This document shows, piece by piece, positions 21,592-33,730 of a stretch of DNA of 64,000 nucleotides (position 1 is its first letter; every line of letters starts with the position of its first letter). A model generated the notes under the pieces. The model worked only from the letters and a program-made list of their open reading frames with translations. It was not told the origin of the DNA and made no database searches. The translations under genes were made by a program, and so were the position numbers. Source of the DNA: Castanea sativa (lineage: Eukaryota > Streptophyta > Magnoliopsida > Fagales > Fagaceae). The DNA lies in NCBI RefSeq assembly GCF_040712315.1, contig NC_134021.1:22532501-22596500 (forward strand), in the 5' to 3' direction.

Positions 21592-23237
21592 CACTAAAAA
21601 AAAAAAGGGTCTATGGCCACGTTTCAAAAACGCGGCTATAGACCCCAAAAACGCGGCTATAGCCTATAGCCGCGTTTACAACCGAGGCCTAAGCGGCGCA
21701 GCAACAGCCCTGCGGGTCTATAGCCGCATTTTTATAACCGGGGCTAAAGGTCAAGCCTAAAGCCGCGTTTTTTAACCACGGCTATAGGCATTGGGTCTAT
21801 AGCCGCGTTTTTTAAAAACGCGGCTATAGACCCACTTTAAGCTGCGTTTGTAACCGTGGCTATAGGTTTTATTAAAAACAAAAAAAAAATTCTGAGTTTT
21901 TTTTTTTCCTTAAAAAATTCAAACTTCAAACAAAAAAAATTCAAAATTAATCACAAACCCAGAAAATCCAAAACCAAACACAAACCTAAAAAATTCAAAA
22001 TCAAACACAACATACCCACAATACAAACACACCCAAAAAATTCAAAATCAAACACAATATCCTCATAATACAAACATAATATGCTCCAAAATATAATAAC
22101 ACAAACCCATGAATCTCCTCTCATTCAACAAAATCAACCCAAAGCTAACACTAAATCCATTCAAGGAACACAAAAGCATAAGCCCAAAAATAGAAAAGAA
22201 CAAGCTCAAGAACACAAACCCATTTAAACATAAGCACTATAGCACAAATTCAAGCACATATCCAAAAAATTCAAAATCAAATAATTCCACCAATGTAAAA
22301 CCCATACATATAAACACATAAATATGACTCCCAATGCTCATAAAGTTTAGATAAAAATAAGCTCTAGCAAAAGTATAATACCCATAAGAAGATTAGAAAT
22401 TTTTTACCTTAAATAGTAGAGATGAGTGAGCCTTAGCTTCTCCAATGAAGATTTTCGGTCATCTTTGCCGGAAAAATGAAAAGAATCCATTGCGTTGAGA
22501 GAAAAAGAAAAGAAAAGAAACGAAGAACACGGGCATAGAGAGAAAAGATGAGATATTTTGAATTGAGTGGTAGGGAGTAAATGGGGTAGGTGGGGGGCCA
22601 GGTCATTATTTTTATTTTTTAAAAAGTAGACCTATAGCCGCGTTTTTAAAAACGCGGCTATAGGTCCTACTTTGTTAGAAATATAATATTTTATTCTTCT
22701 ACATATCTCAGGGTGTTCCTTTTTTGTTTTTTGTGTTACCTATAGCCGCGTTTTAAAAAACGCGGCTATAGGTCCTCCCTTAAAAATATATATATTTTAG
22801 TCCGCTCAAAACTCATGCTGAGTGTGGATTTGCCCTGTTACCTATAGCCGCGTTTCTAAAAACGCGGCTATAGCCCCCACTTTATAAAAAAAAAATTATT
22901 GGGCTGTACATGCTATCAAGCTTAAAAGAAAAATTTGGCTGGACCTATGGCCGCGTTTTCAGAAACGCGGCTATAGGCCCTTAAAAAAACGCAGCTACAC
23001 ACATACAATCACGGCTATAGACCTTACCTAGAGCTGCGTTTTTTAAAACAGGGCTATAGGTTATGTCTAAAGCTGCGTTTTATAAAAAACGCAGCTAGAG
23101 GTTAGGTCTATTGCCGCGTTTCCTAGAAACACCGCTATAGGTTTGGTCTATAGCCGCGTTTCAAAGAAACACGGCTATAGGTCAAGTATAGCCGCATTTT
23201 TTTTAAAACGCGGCTACAGCCTGCGTTTTTTGTAGTG
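21592..23237. mobile_element. Non-autonomous CACTA (En/Spm) transposon, 1646 bp
   Basis: The left terminus is CACTAAAAAAAAA. The right terminus, reverse-complemented, is CACTACAAAAAACG. The 3-bp target duplication TTT lies at 21589-21591 and 23238-23240. The homologous site in duplicate 2 has a single TTT and no insert. Both subterminal regions (21605-21870 and 22630-23225) hold many copies of CTATAGCCGCGTTTTT and its inverse, often as head-to-head palindromes. Such arrays are typical CACTA subterminal repeats, where transposase binds. The middle is A-rich with AAATTCAAAATCAAACACAA-like repeats and no transposase ORF. Confidence 0.95.
22408..22490 (-). other. Possible leftover first exon inside the CACTA element
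   Basis: An ATG (complement 22488-22490), preceded by a CT-rich leader, opens 27 codons beginning MDSFHFSGKDDRKSSLEKLR. They end at a plausible AAG|GTAAAA donor. This may be exon 1 of the parent element's gene, kept after internal deletion, or a captured host fragment. I do not recognise the peptide. Confidence 0.35.
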
Positions 23238-23841
23238 TTTCCAAAGCAATTCCACTTCACACTTTCCGTCTCCATCCTTTTCAACAATTTCCAGAATTTC
23301 TAATTTTGATTTTCTCGGGAATCCCAGCTTTTCCGGAAAAACCTTCTGCTCGGAATCGGCAGAGAAATCCCATGTCCATGTCAGATGCTGGAGTTGTGGT
23401 AACGTGGCCAATGGGTCGCTGTTTCTCTTCTGTGACTCGTGTCAAAGCATTCAGCCCCTTGATCAATCCGTGGACTACTTCCAAATATTCGGCTTGTAAG
23501 CAATTTTTTTTGCATTTTCAACTTAAAAAAAATAAAATCCCATTTTACTCTGTTTCTTTGTCGAGAAAATTTGCCCACCAAAAATTTTGGATTTTTAGAA
23601 TTCATAGTTTACTTTCTAGTACTTCTGTATTAGTGGTTCATGTGTATTCATATTGTAATAGATTTTGTGTTATCTGGGATGTCTTATTTATTTGTTTGAA
23701 TTCAAATATTACTTTTTGCTACATAAATTATAATACCCAATTCAAAATTTTGAGTTTAAAAGCTGATTGGAGCTTCTAGAATAGATAAATGAGGAAAATA
23801 CTGTTTTTTCTTTCTTCCAAGTTCTAGTATTATAGGCCAAG

Positions 23842-24480
23842 ATACTTGTAGAGGGAGTGGGATGAGCAAGTTTGGGCTTCGCCCGAGGACACAGATAGAG
23901 AAAGAAGTACCAGAGGCCTAAGATTTAAACATATGAATGAATCTTTACAAGCTTGCCTGAGGATAGTGTTTTTGGTTATTACAAATACTGTTCACACTCT
24001 CTCTTAGTTACTGTTCTAGCTGTGATCTCCCTTTCTCTTAATTATCGCTGGATCCCTTTTATGTGTGAGAGTCTATTTCCTTTATATACTCCATGGCATC
24101 TTGCATCCTAGCCCTCCATCTTCAATTTTCCCAAATCTCCTTAGGACACTTATCCCATTAGACTTTTGGTGAAGGTGGTGGAATGAGCTGCTGAGCTGTG
24201 GATCTATTGTTCAGGTCACTTCCTTATTAATGCAGCTGATAAAGCTCTTGTCAACCATTTAATGTGGAGGAACAGGTGAGACTTTACAAGAAACTTCCCA
24301 CAAAGATCTCGTTTATCCCCTGAGGCACGCACCTTCACCCATTATATTCTCCAAGGACGCTCCGTCACTTCCCATTCTCTCCTCGGACCACCTCACTTCT
24401 CAAGCCGTGGATGCTCCTTCAAGAGGAACAATTGAAAGTTACAACGGTGCTTCTCATCTTCGATCTTCGGGTCCCTACTA
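23842..24480 (-). repeat. Truncated LTR at the duplication junction
   Basis: Matches 19558 to about 20190 of the right LTR, and lacks the first 80 bases on its left side. It is not a solo LTR, because it begins exactly at the duplication breakpoint. Its right end again runs into a short TA tract. Confidence 0.85.
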
Positions 24481-26436
24481 TATATATATATATTATTATT
24501 TTTTCCTGTTAAAAAAAATGTTTAACAGCTTCACTTGTTAACAGATTTGAAGAGAAAGATCAAATTGATTCATCATGATAAAGTGGGATAAAATTAGCAA
24601 AAGTCAAACTATTTTTTTTTGTTAGGTGAAATGAAAAATCAAACATTAAAATTAAATTTTGACAACTTTTTTGTTGTTAAATTTAAAACCTTGAGCTCAA
24701 ATAGTAAAGTCTTAAGTAGTCTAAAAAGAAATATTGAATTCGACTCTTAAAACATCTACATCAGTTGGTGGATACTATTCTATAATACAAAACTCTTTCA
24801 TTTTACATATTTTGACCAAAAAAACACCCAAATCAGTGGGTGTAAAGCTGTGTAAAATTTTGCAAATTCATCTACGAGCTACAGTAACCGTGTAAATATA
24901 CACGGCAATTGTAGCTCGTCCATTTATTATTTTATTCATTTTCCGTTCGTTCCTTTTTTTCTCTCTCTCTTCTCCGTGCTCAACAAACTCAGTAACATCC
25001 ATAGACAAATCAACACAGAGATACACTTGCTCAAAAAAAAAAACACACACACACACACACACACACAAATACACAAGCACACCCACACGCAAACAAACCC
25101 ACAAGAACAAACAACAAAGAGACAGATCGATGCTTGATCGGAGCTGGGTCTTGCCTGATCAGAGCTAGGGAGATCTCGGATCTGATCGGTGCTTGTGGAT
25201 TGAAGTTAGGGAAATCGGTGCTTGTCGAGTCTTGCTTGATCGGAGCTGTGGATCAGTGCTGTGGATCGAAGCTGTCAGGAGAGTTGATCTGAAAAATGGG
25301 TAGAGAGAGAGAGAGAGAGAGAGAGAGAGTAAAATCAGAAAAAATGGGTAGCTTGAGAGAGCGCGCGTATGTATAGGGGTAGTTAAGAGAAATAATAAAA
25401 AATTTGAAAAAATTGATTATTTAATTAAAAGAAGTGATAGAATAGATGAACTGTGGGTAGCTTGTAAAAATAGATGTGTAAAATAAAAAAAATAAATTTT
25501 TAATATAAAAATAAATGTGTAAAATAAACGAACTGATGTAGTTGCTCTCAACATGCCCCAAATATTCAATTAGTAATTTTGTTAGTCGATAACAAGTAAT
25601 TATCAAGACGCCAGAAGTCAAACTATCTATTAAAAAAAAAAAAAACACTTGAACCCTCCCTAACCTGAGGCAACCGCAATACAAAAACAAAACAGTAATT
25701 CTAAAACCTCCGAAGGCAAGGACGAAGTGTTTCCAAAGAAAAAGTACAGAAAAATGTGGAAAAGTAAGGTTTGGAATTTGACACTTCTCTCCACCATTCT
25801 CAGACGTAGACCAACCCTCCTTTCCATCTCTCATTTCCAAAGCAATTCCACTTCACACTTTCCGTCTCCATCCTTTTCAACAATTTCCAGAATTTCTAAT
25901 TTTGATTTTCTCGGGAATCCCAGCTTTTCCGGAAAAACCTTCTGCTCGGAATCGGCAGAGAAATCCCATGTCCATGTCAGATGCTGGAGTTGTGGTAACG
26001 TGGCCAATGGGTCGCTGTTTCTCTTCTGTGACTCGTGTCGGAGCATTCAGCCCCTTGATCAATCCGTGGACTACTTCCAAATATTCGGCTTGTAAGCAAT
26101 TTTTTTTGCCTTTTCAACTTAAAAAAAATAATATCCCATTTTACTCTGTTTCTTTGTCGAGAAAATTTGCCCACCAAAATTTTTGGATTTTTAGAATTCA
26201 TAGTTTACTTTCTAGTACTTCTGTATTTGTGGTTCATGTGTATTCATATTGTAATAGATTTTGTGTTATCTGGGATGTCTTATTTATTTGTTTGAATTCA
26301 AATATTACTTTTTGCTACATAAATTATAATACCCAATTCAAAATTTTGAGTTTAAAGCTGATTGGAGGTTCTAGAATAGATAAATGAGGAAAATACTGTT
26401 TTTTCTTTCTTCCAAGTTCTAGTATTATAGGCCAAG
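23842..26436. repeat. Tandem duplication, copy 2 (empty CACTA site)
   Basis: The copy starts with the truncated LTR and ends in HscB intron 1 at GGCCAAG, where single-copy intron sequence continues (ATTTATTTG). The junction of the two copies, near 23841/23842, shares only AT between intron and LTR ends. This suggests joining through microhomology and not through crossing-over between long repeats. Confidence 0.85.
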
Positions 26437-29400
26437 ATTTATTTGTTTGTGTATTATATTTTATGGTTTTAACTTTGGCAGGGAGAGGAAGTATGATATT
26501 GGGGTTGAGAATTTGGAGGGAAAGTACAAAGACTGGCAAAAAAAATTGCACCCTGATCTAGTTCACTCTAAATCTGAGGTCAGTCTATCAAGTTCTTCAT
26601 TTATGGAATTGGAAATACAAAATTTTGATTCCTTTTTTTTTGGTTGGAAAATCTTGTCTTGTGTTAAGTTTTTTTGGGGTCTTTTTGTAGAAAGAAAGAG
26701 GGTTTGCTGCTGAACAGTCTGCTCGGGTAATTGATGCGTACCGCACACTTAGCAAGCCATTGTTGAGGGCAATATACATTGTAAGTTTACTTTGAATAGA
26801 TGCACTCTATGTTTATAGAGGTATTATTTCAGAACTGTATCCTGGACTGGGTTATCAGATTTTACATGGTTTCATTTTTCTGAACTTTACTCCTTGATAA
26901 CATTTTCTTTAATCATGATTATTTTTTTATTATCAGGTTTTAATCATGGTTATATTTTGTATAGAAATATATATTCTTACTCAAGTTGGGTTGAAAGGCC
27001 AGCAATGACTTATGTGGCTACCCATTGTTTTAAATTTCAGTTGCTAGAATAATTAGTTTAGGCCTGCTTCTGCAATTTATTGAGAACATGGGGCATTTTG
27101 AACTTTATAAATCTAAACATCTTGATTTCTTTTTCAGTGCTCTTAATATATACATATAAAAGTTACAGTACAGTTGTTTCTTGGGATGGGTGAAATTTCT
27201 AGACAAAAACAACATGATTTTTAAAAATATAGTAGTAGTAAAGCCAAGAGCCTTGCAGCTCAACTGGCACCGCCTTAGAGACACCAGGATTCAAATCCCT
27301 CCTCCCCCATTGTAATTATAAAAAAAAAAAAAAAGAGTATTGTAGCAGTAAATCTGGATCATCTTAGTTGAAGATATTGATCCTATGGCATACTTATTTT
27401 GTTATAATAGATTGATATGGGTGTACTTAGTATGACCTAAAGGGCTGGCGGGAATAGTTGCAATGGAGGCATGTGATGAACCTGCTCATTTATTCACTAG
27501 ACTTTCCATTAAATTTATGTATATGTAACATTCTGTTGGTGGTTATGTATAAATGCATTTGGTATATGGGACTGCATTTCAAAAGATAAATACGATACCA
27601 CTAAGAAAAGGATCCTATCATGATGAGATTTGTAGATTATGATGTCTGTCTACACCTGATTTCATTATAAATATCCTTGTATTAATTTTCTATTTCTTGA
27701 AGTTTGTGAAATTAAGAATTATCCAAGAAAATTTTTGTGAAATTAAGATTTGTCAGTTCTTTTATAGATGAGTCTTGAAGGTGTAGATGTTGATGAAGAA
27801 GAAACACTTTCAGATCCAGAGTTGCTATCTGAGGTAATTTATGTCTAATTGGTCTACTTCAATATATTTGATAATTTTAGTTTGTTTATACATGACAGTT
27901 CTATCTGCATTTTAATGTCATTTCTCCCTTTTCAATGTATACTTTGCCTTGCATAATTAAAAGGCCTATCAAAAGAGTGATAAACAGAATGGAAGATGGT
28001 CCGAGTATCCTGCTCATTGCTTTTGTTACAAAAATTATGAACAATTTTGAAGTTCTGAGCCAGAAGCAACATAATATTTGCAAGGATCCATATAAAACAT
28101 GTTTGATTGAGGGATGAAAACTAACACAGGCAATGAGAAGCCAGTTGAATTTTAATTTAGTATAGTGTCAGGGGCAATTCTGTAGTTCTGGTTTCTAAAC
28201 ATGGGTAATATTATTCTATTGGGTCTTATTTTGGGGTTTGATTTTTGGATTGGTTTGATTTGCTAGTTTAGTTACTTTATTTGTGCTTAGTTATCAAAGC
28301 CCAAGTATTCCAATTTCTATTAGGGTTAGGGCATTAGTCATCTAGTTATATGGATGCAATGCTTTCTCTTCGAAGGGAAGAGAATATGTTTTGTAAATTT
28401 TCAGATGCTATGAAGCTTTTTGTAATACAACAGTCTCCGAGGTGTGACACTGAGAAAACTTTAGGTGTGATGCCTAGAAGCCTATCTTTTGTTCTCCTTC
28501 GTCCTTGAATTTCCAGAAATTTGAAACCAAATAACCACACATTGATTTGTCATATTTAAAACCGTAAAATACGAAAATTCAACCCTAAACTACCCACCCG
28601 TCAAATAGCCGCAAATAACCCACAAACAGCCAAACTACCATATTTGGGTTACTAGTTACTGCTGTTCACAGCCCTGGAACAGTAACCCAAACCTTAGATT
28701 TTCCCCTATGTTTCATCCCTAAATCCTACTATTCCTTTTCACCATTAGAAACAATATGTTCCTCACTATTTTCAGCCTTTTTTTCCTGCCAAACCCTACC
28801 CCTAATTCTTCAAAATCTTAGCTTTCCAGCACTTTGAAGTCTAATTTGATTTTATTCCCCTTCACCCTTTGTAAAAAACATTGCATGTAATTATTATCTA
28901 GATTCTAGGGAGGTCGTGTGCTTTCTTGTAATCCTCTATTTCTAGATGCGAAACCTTTGATTACAAATTATGGTTTATTATTATTATAGACCTTTTTGAC
29001 TTGTATTGTTGTGTATATATATATTTTCCAATGACAGTTAACTTGTTATAGTAGTCTTATTAATTTATTTAACAAATATAAAGAACTTACTGCAATCTTA
29101 AATTACAACCTTTGAAGTACTACAAGTACAATTGCATTTGTATTTTGTTTTTTAGTTCCTCCTTAATTATATATGGGAATGAGCAACTGACTTGGTAAAT
29201 GTTCACGGTTCACTCCAAGGGGTAGCAAAATTGGTTGAGGACCATGCCTTGTGAAATAGAGGTCACTAATTTGAATCTTCTCTTCTCCCTCCCCTTGGGG
29301 CCAAACCCACTTATAAATAATATATACAGTCAAATTTAACTAGGCAAACTTTGTTTCATGAAATTATTGGCACTACTGTAGCAGATGGTTAAGGCCTGCT

Positions 29401-30280
29401 ATGACAGATGGAGATAATTTTATGGACTTTAAAATAGCCAAAATATATTTCATGAAGCTGTTCACGGTAGTGTCAGAAGCAGTGGTTTGTTAGTGGATGT
29501 GGATAATTTTGTAGAAAAAAAGCTTCCTTTTGTATTTCAAGAAATGACTGTTTTTCCGTAATCAAAAACAGAATTCTCCTCCAAAATTTGGTTTTGAGTG
29601 AGTTTTCGTTTATTTTGGTCTAATTGCTGATAGGAAAGATTTTTGACTCTGTGAACCTTTATGTTTTTTAATTATAATATTTCAGTTCTTAAATCAAAGA
29701 GTAAGAATTTAGATCTAAATTGCAGATATTGGAAATCAGGGAAGCTGTTGAAGAGGCAGCTGACTCTCAGGAGTTAAATCAAATTCAGTCTCAGGTATCA
29801 CAGAGCACTCCATAACTTGACATATTTTGTGAGAATGCGGTAGTCAGTCAGAATGCCAGGGTTGCCTGTACCCTAGTTTGAATCTTTTAAAACCATCACA
29901 TGTTTTCAGTTTGCAAGAGGATTTGAAAAATGATGACTGATTCAGGGACCTGAATGGATAATTTAAGTCATCTAGCTACATGATTATAGGGCTATGTAGG
30001 TCTCTTACACAAATGTCGAGATTGGTGGGAGCGAACCCCTTCACAACTCAGCTGCGTTTACTCTATTTTCTAGTTGGAAAGTTTTCATGATTGCCGTCCT
30101 GGTTCAAGTTTTAATCAGAAATATGCATATTTGTTTGTCCAGATGCAAGAGAAGCTGGATCATTGGTCAAACTCTTTTGCAAATGCATTTCAGTGCCAGA
30201 AATTTGAAGAAGCTCTAAATTCTATCCGACGAATGACTTACTACCAGCGTGTAAATGAAGAAATTGTGAAGAAGCTTTAA
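25754..30280 (+). CDS. HSCB: Mitochondrial Fe-S cluster co-chaperone HscB (J protein)
   Basis: Six exons: 25754-26091, 26482-26578, 26691-26780, 27768-27833, 29726-29794 and 30143-30280, giving 265 residues. An in-frame ATG at 25727 would add nine. The N-terminus is basic and lacks acidic residues, as in a mitochondrial presequence. A four-cysteine motif (C77, C80, C92, C95) precedes the J domain, which starts about residue 106. The HPD triad is at 136-138 (KKLHPDLVHSKS). The C-terminal helical HscB domain (IREAVEEAADSQEL, MTYYQRVNEEIVKKL) would bind the scaffold protein IscU/ISU. The family delivers ISU with its cluster to an Hsp70. The upstream 2.6 kb, including exon 1, is tandemly duplicated, so the promoter lies in duplicated sequence. 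Confidence 0.93.
27243..27338 (+). mobile_element. tRNA-derived SINE, 96 bp, with target duplication (family B)
   Basis: The A box (AGCTCAACTGGCA) and B box (GGATTCAAATCCC) are followed by a poly-A tail at 27320-27334. Flanks ATAGTAGTAGTAAA (27229-27242) and ATTGTAGCAGTAAA (27339-27352) match at 12 of 14 positions. It lies in HscB intron 3. Confidence 0.75.
29219..29312 (+). mobile_element. SINE-like element in HscB intron 4
   Basis: A degenerate A box (GTAGCAAAATTGGTTGAGG) and B-box-like GAGGTCACTAATTTGAATC are spaced as in tRNA-derived SINEs. The 3' end is CCCCTTGGGGCCAAACC. No target duplication was found. Confidence 0.45.
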
Positions 30281-33153
30281 TATAGGTATGCAATACAAGT
30301 TTTTTTTTTTTTTTTGTCCTGCTCTTTTCTATGGGAAATGTGAGTTTCAGAATCATCTTTTGGGGAAAGATTTCTTTTTAGGAGTGATTTCTTCACCTCA
30401 AGGTCACAAACTCTGACTTGTTTAATGATTTTGGACGGTGAATTAATTAGCTTTCTTGCTAATAGCCTAATGATCTGTTAATGACAAAACATGTTCTCAT
30501 TGTAAGTCAGTTCCAATATTTTTTGTATTTGAGGAATAATTTGGAAAAAATTGAATATGGTTTAAGATGATTTGTATGTCTGCGAATTCTTCAATATGAA
30601 TTTCAAGTTGGGATCCATTACCTCTTTGTTTGTAAATTGTTTGAGACTAAGTTCTACATGTTCGTAATTATAAATAAGTTTCTGAGCCATTGCCCACCCT
30701 TTGTCAGGATCTTGGTGGTCTAGTGCCCATTTTTGCGGTTGTCTAGTCAACAATTTAATGCCAAAATTCTCAAGCCAATGTCTTCTGGATATTTGTGAGT
30801 ATTAAATGATATGGCTGCATAAGCATTCGCCTTAAGGTTGAGAAATTCAATACTATGAATACAGTTGTAGCCATTTGTCTGCTCTCCCATGTAGTGCAGG
30901 GTGGAGGGCGAGGCTATGTGTTCAAGATGCACTGGGTGCTTGCCTAACTTATCAATAAAAATAAATCTGTATTATTTTTCCCATTTCTCTTGTTAGCTTC
31001 ACAGAAGCAGATCTGTATCTTGAATTGTTGATCCTTGTTTGCTTGTTCCTTTTTACGGTAGGATCTGTTCAAATGCCTGGTCAAGACTGCATACTATCAC
31101 GTAAGACAAACATGAATAGAACCTCAAAAATACAAAGGTCGTGGTTGAGGATTTATGGACAGCCATAGATGTTTGCCATGCCATGAGACTATTTATTTGT
31201 TCTTATTGTAATCCGTGGTTTTCAGTTATTCATCTGTTTTTTGCTTAAATCGACACAGGCATATGGCAGTATATATGTATTTCTATTCTTACTATAGAAT
31301 GTTTGATGTTTTTCTCAAAAAAAAAAAAAAAAAAAAAAAAGGAAAAAAATGTTTGAGGTTAGAATAACAGATGAAATCTCGCATCGAAACTGCTTGCACT
31401 TGGAAGAGCTAGAGATGGTCCGTTAGTGCTTGAATAACAGCTTCATCCTTTACCTGTCATCTTTCAATAAAATCAGAAATAATGAAAATTTGTCTATTAT
31501 TTTGGTTAATGCAAAGCGGCAGTTGCTAACTTTTAATGCATTTTTTTAAAAAGGTTTTTACACCTATAATTTGTAATGAGGTCAGATGTAGTTTTTTTTT
31601 TTCATTTTGGGCTCTCCATTAAAAGGGGCAACAACAAGAAATAGCCTAGTGTAAGAGTTGGTAGAATCAGTAACAATCGTCGGAGAATCACGATTCTATT
31701 TGATCCCACTCTGATTCGGCTTTATAATTGTTCTTTGTATAATCCAGATTGATTCCATGGCCTAGGATTGATAGGGACAAGGGTAGGGAGCCATCTGACT
31801 TTGAGTTTTATTTAGCGCTTGTTGTGAAAGAAAAATTACCTAATAAGACCATGTCATGAAGAGTTACTCTCACAACATATAGGTACCACAGTTTAGCATC
31901 TATATACGATTGTTACCTAAATTTTTACCCATGGATACCCAAACCGACCCGAGCCTGATTTTTGGGTTATTTTATTTTATTTTTAATTTAAGAAAATCAT
32001 CTAAATAGGTAAAGTTAGCATGAAAACTAGAGAACACTTAAAAACCTATCTGACTTCCATTAAACTACACCTTGGTCTTTGTTTTCCATAACTCAGCTCT
32101 TCAGTTTACGTAATTGTTAGAAATCAAAAGCACAAATAAATACATTGAAAAGGCCAAGTACATATAATTGTTACATTTACTTATATTACCATAAAACAAT
32201 AAACACAGCATAATTGAATTCAATCCCTCAAAATTCAATTTCTCACATAATGTTTTTCCCCTTTTATGGTTTCACTTTCACCCTTAACTCATACAGGACT
32301 AAGTCTAAAACATGGGTGGTGCTAATAGGATGATTAACATCATATAAACGCAACAGCTGGTTCAACTAATTCCACAGGACATGCTTATGTTATGTTAAAC
32401 TCTATTTTGAGGCAGACCTAGTTCAAGAAATAGTTGTAATCTAAAATTTAGAAGGAAAGATATAAACTCAAAGACAGTTATTGCAGAGAAACCAAATCCT
32501 AAAGTGAATGTGCAGTATAAAAAATTGAACCCACCCAGCAACAATTTCAAAGCAATCAAATACACAAGTGGGTTTGCAAAAACTCTAATGTTTGGATTAA
32601 AGTAAAGCACCAGACAGTTCTTTCACACAATCAATTCCAAAAGGTATGAATAGAAAAAACAAAACGAAAGCAACAATCCCACAACAATCAAATAGACAAG
32701 CCGGTATGCAAAATCAAGGCCTTGGAGAAACCAACTCGCTAGCCAGTTGTTCCAGACAACCAATTTCAAAAGGGTATGTAATTATGCATAAAAAGACACT
32801 GAACCCACCAAGCAAAATGCCAAAACAATCAAAGCCATGGAGAAACCGACTCAATAGCCGTGAAGTTGCTGAAGGGGGCTGAAAGTCAAAAAGTGAAACT
32901 TTTTTTTTTTTTTTTGGAATAAATTAAAAAGAAATTATGGGTCAGGTTTGGATAATATCCAAATCCGACCTGAAAATTGTAGGTAATATCCAAACCTAAC
33001 CCAATTATTATTTATAAACTGGGTATTACCATAAACTTTTGGATCGGGTATCCATTACTCAATGAATTTGGTCATCCCTAATGGCAAGAGTGTGGAGCCC
33101 ACCAAACGTGAGAGGCATTTCATAAAAGTGTAAAACCCTCTCATTGTTGAAGA

Positions 33154-33229
<76 letters not shown>

Positions 33230-33730
33230 TTTTTGCTCCATATTTACATGGTGTGAGGGCCCCCACATACTGTAAGTGTGATGCTGTATATATCAAAAAT
33301 ATAATATACTTTTACACTCACACACTATAAATGTGATGACACTATAAATGTGATGTTGTATGTAGCAGAAACATAACATACTTTCACGTGGAAGTAGCCC
33401 TATTTATCCATTGAAATATTCCACCCATCTTAACTTCTTTAAGGCACCTCAGCTGTATTTTTGTAATTTTTTTGGTAAGTCATACACGCCAGCCCAACCC
33501 CCAACATGAAATCAGGTTCATGAGGAAGGTGTTTCATAATAACCGTGTCAAATGCTGTGAGCCTGTGACCTTACAGACAATCTTAACTAGCACACAAAGG
33601 TTTAGTAAATTTAGAGTTGTATTCTGAAGGACCCGAACAAATTGAATTAAATTAAAGCCAGAAAAAAAAAAAAAGAATAGTTGTTAAAACAAAATTAAAA
33701 CAAATACTTACAAAAAATACTTAAAATAGA
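30281..33730. other. Intergenic region between convergent HscB and PPR genes
   Basis: The first several hundred bases are probably HscB 3' UTR. Poly-A and poly-T runs occur at about 31318-31340 and 32900-32915. Segments near 31930 (ATGGATACCCAAACCGACCC) and 33045 (GGATCGGGTATCCATTACTC) are partly inverse to each other and may be remnants of one repeat family. No gene is supported. Confidence 0.5.
33156..33226. repeat. (TA)n microsatellite, about 71 bp
   Basis: An uninterrupted TA tract, one of the longest in the window. Confidence 0.95.

Larger units (their letters stand above)
21509..23495 (+). pseudogene. Duplicated HscB exon 1, split by a CACTA element
   Basis: The first part, 21509-21591, gives MWKSKVWNLTLLSTILRCRP and continues into codon 28, where the CACTA transposon starts. 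Coding identity resumes at 23238-23495 with the CWSCG and FCDSC cysteine pairs and the same GTAAGC donor as the intact gene. Differences from the working copy include R18 to C and DSCR to DSCQ. No J-domain exons follow before the duplication junction. It could only contribute if transcripts read through to exon 2 downstream, which the insertion makes unlikely. Confidence 0.85.
19558..23841. repeat. Tandem duplication, copy 1 (contains a CACTA insertion)
   Basis: The unit starts inside the LTR at ATACTTGTAGAG and ends in HscB intron 1 at TATTATAGGCCAAG. It includes the LTR part, the 20.2-21.5 kb flank, HscB exon 1 and part of intron 1. Without the CACTA element and one 3-bp target duplication it is about 2635 bp, against about 2595 bp for copy 2. 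Confidence 0.85.

Noticed and set aside
21856..22321. Two 70-codon Asn/Lys-rich frames in the CACTA interior
   Set aside because: Translation of A-rich simple repeats with no protein features.
23306..23779. 157-codon frame over the duplicated HscB exon 1, and its twin at 25902-26387
   Set aside because: Wrong frame of HscB exon 1 plus intron. The correct frame gives the CWSCG and FCDSC motifs.
23842..24480. Solo LTR
   Set aside because: Its left end coincides with the tandem-duplication junction and lacks the LTR terminus, so it arose by duplication and not by LTR recombination.
33059..33268. Minus-strand frame with a long Tyr-Ile repeat
   Set aside because: Translation of the (TA)n microsatellite.
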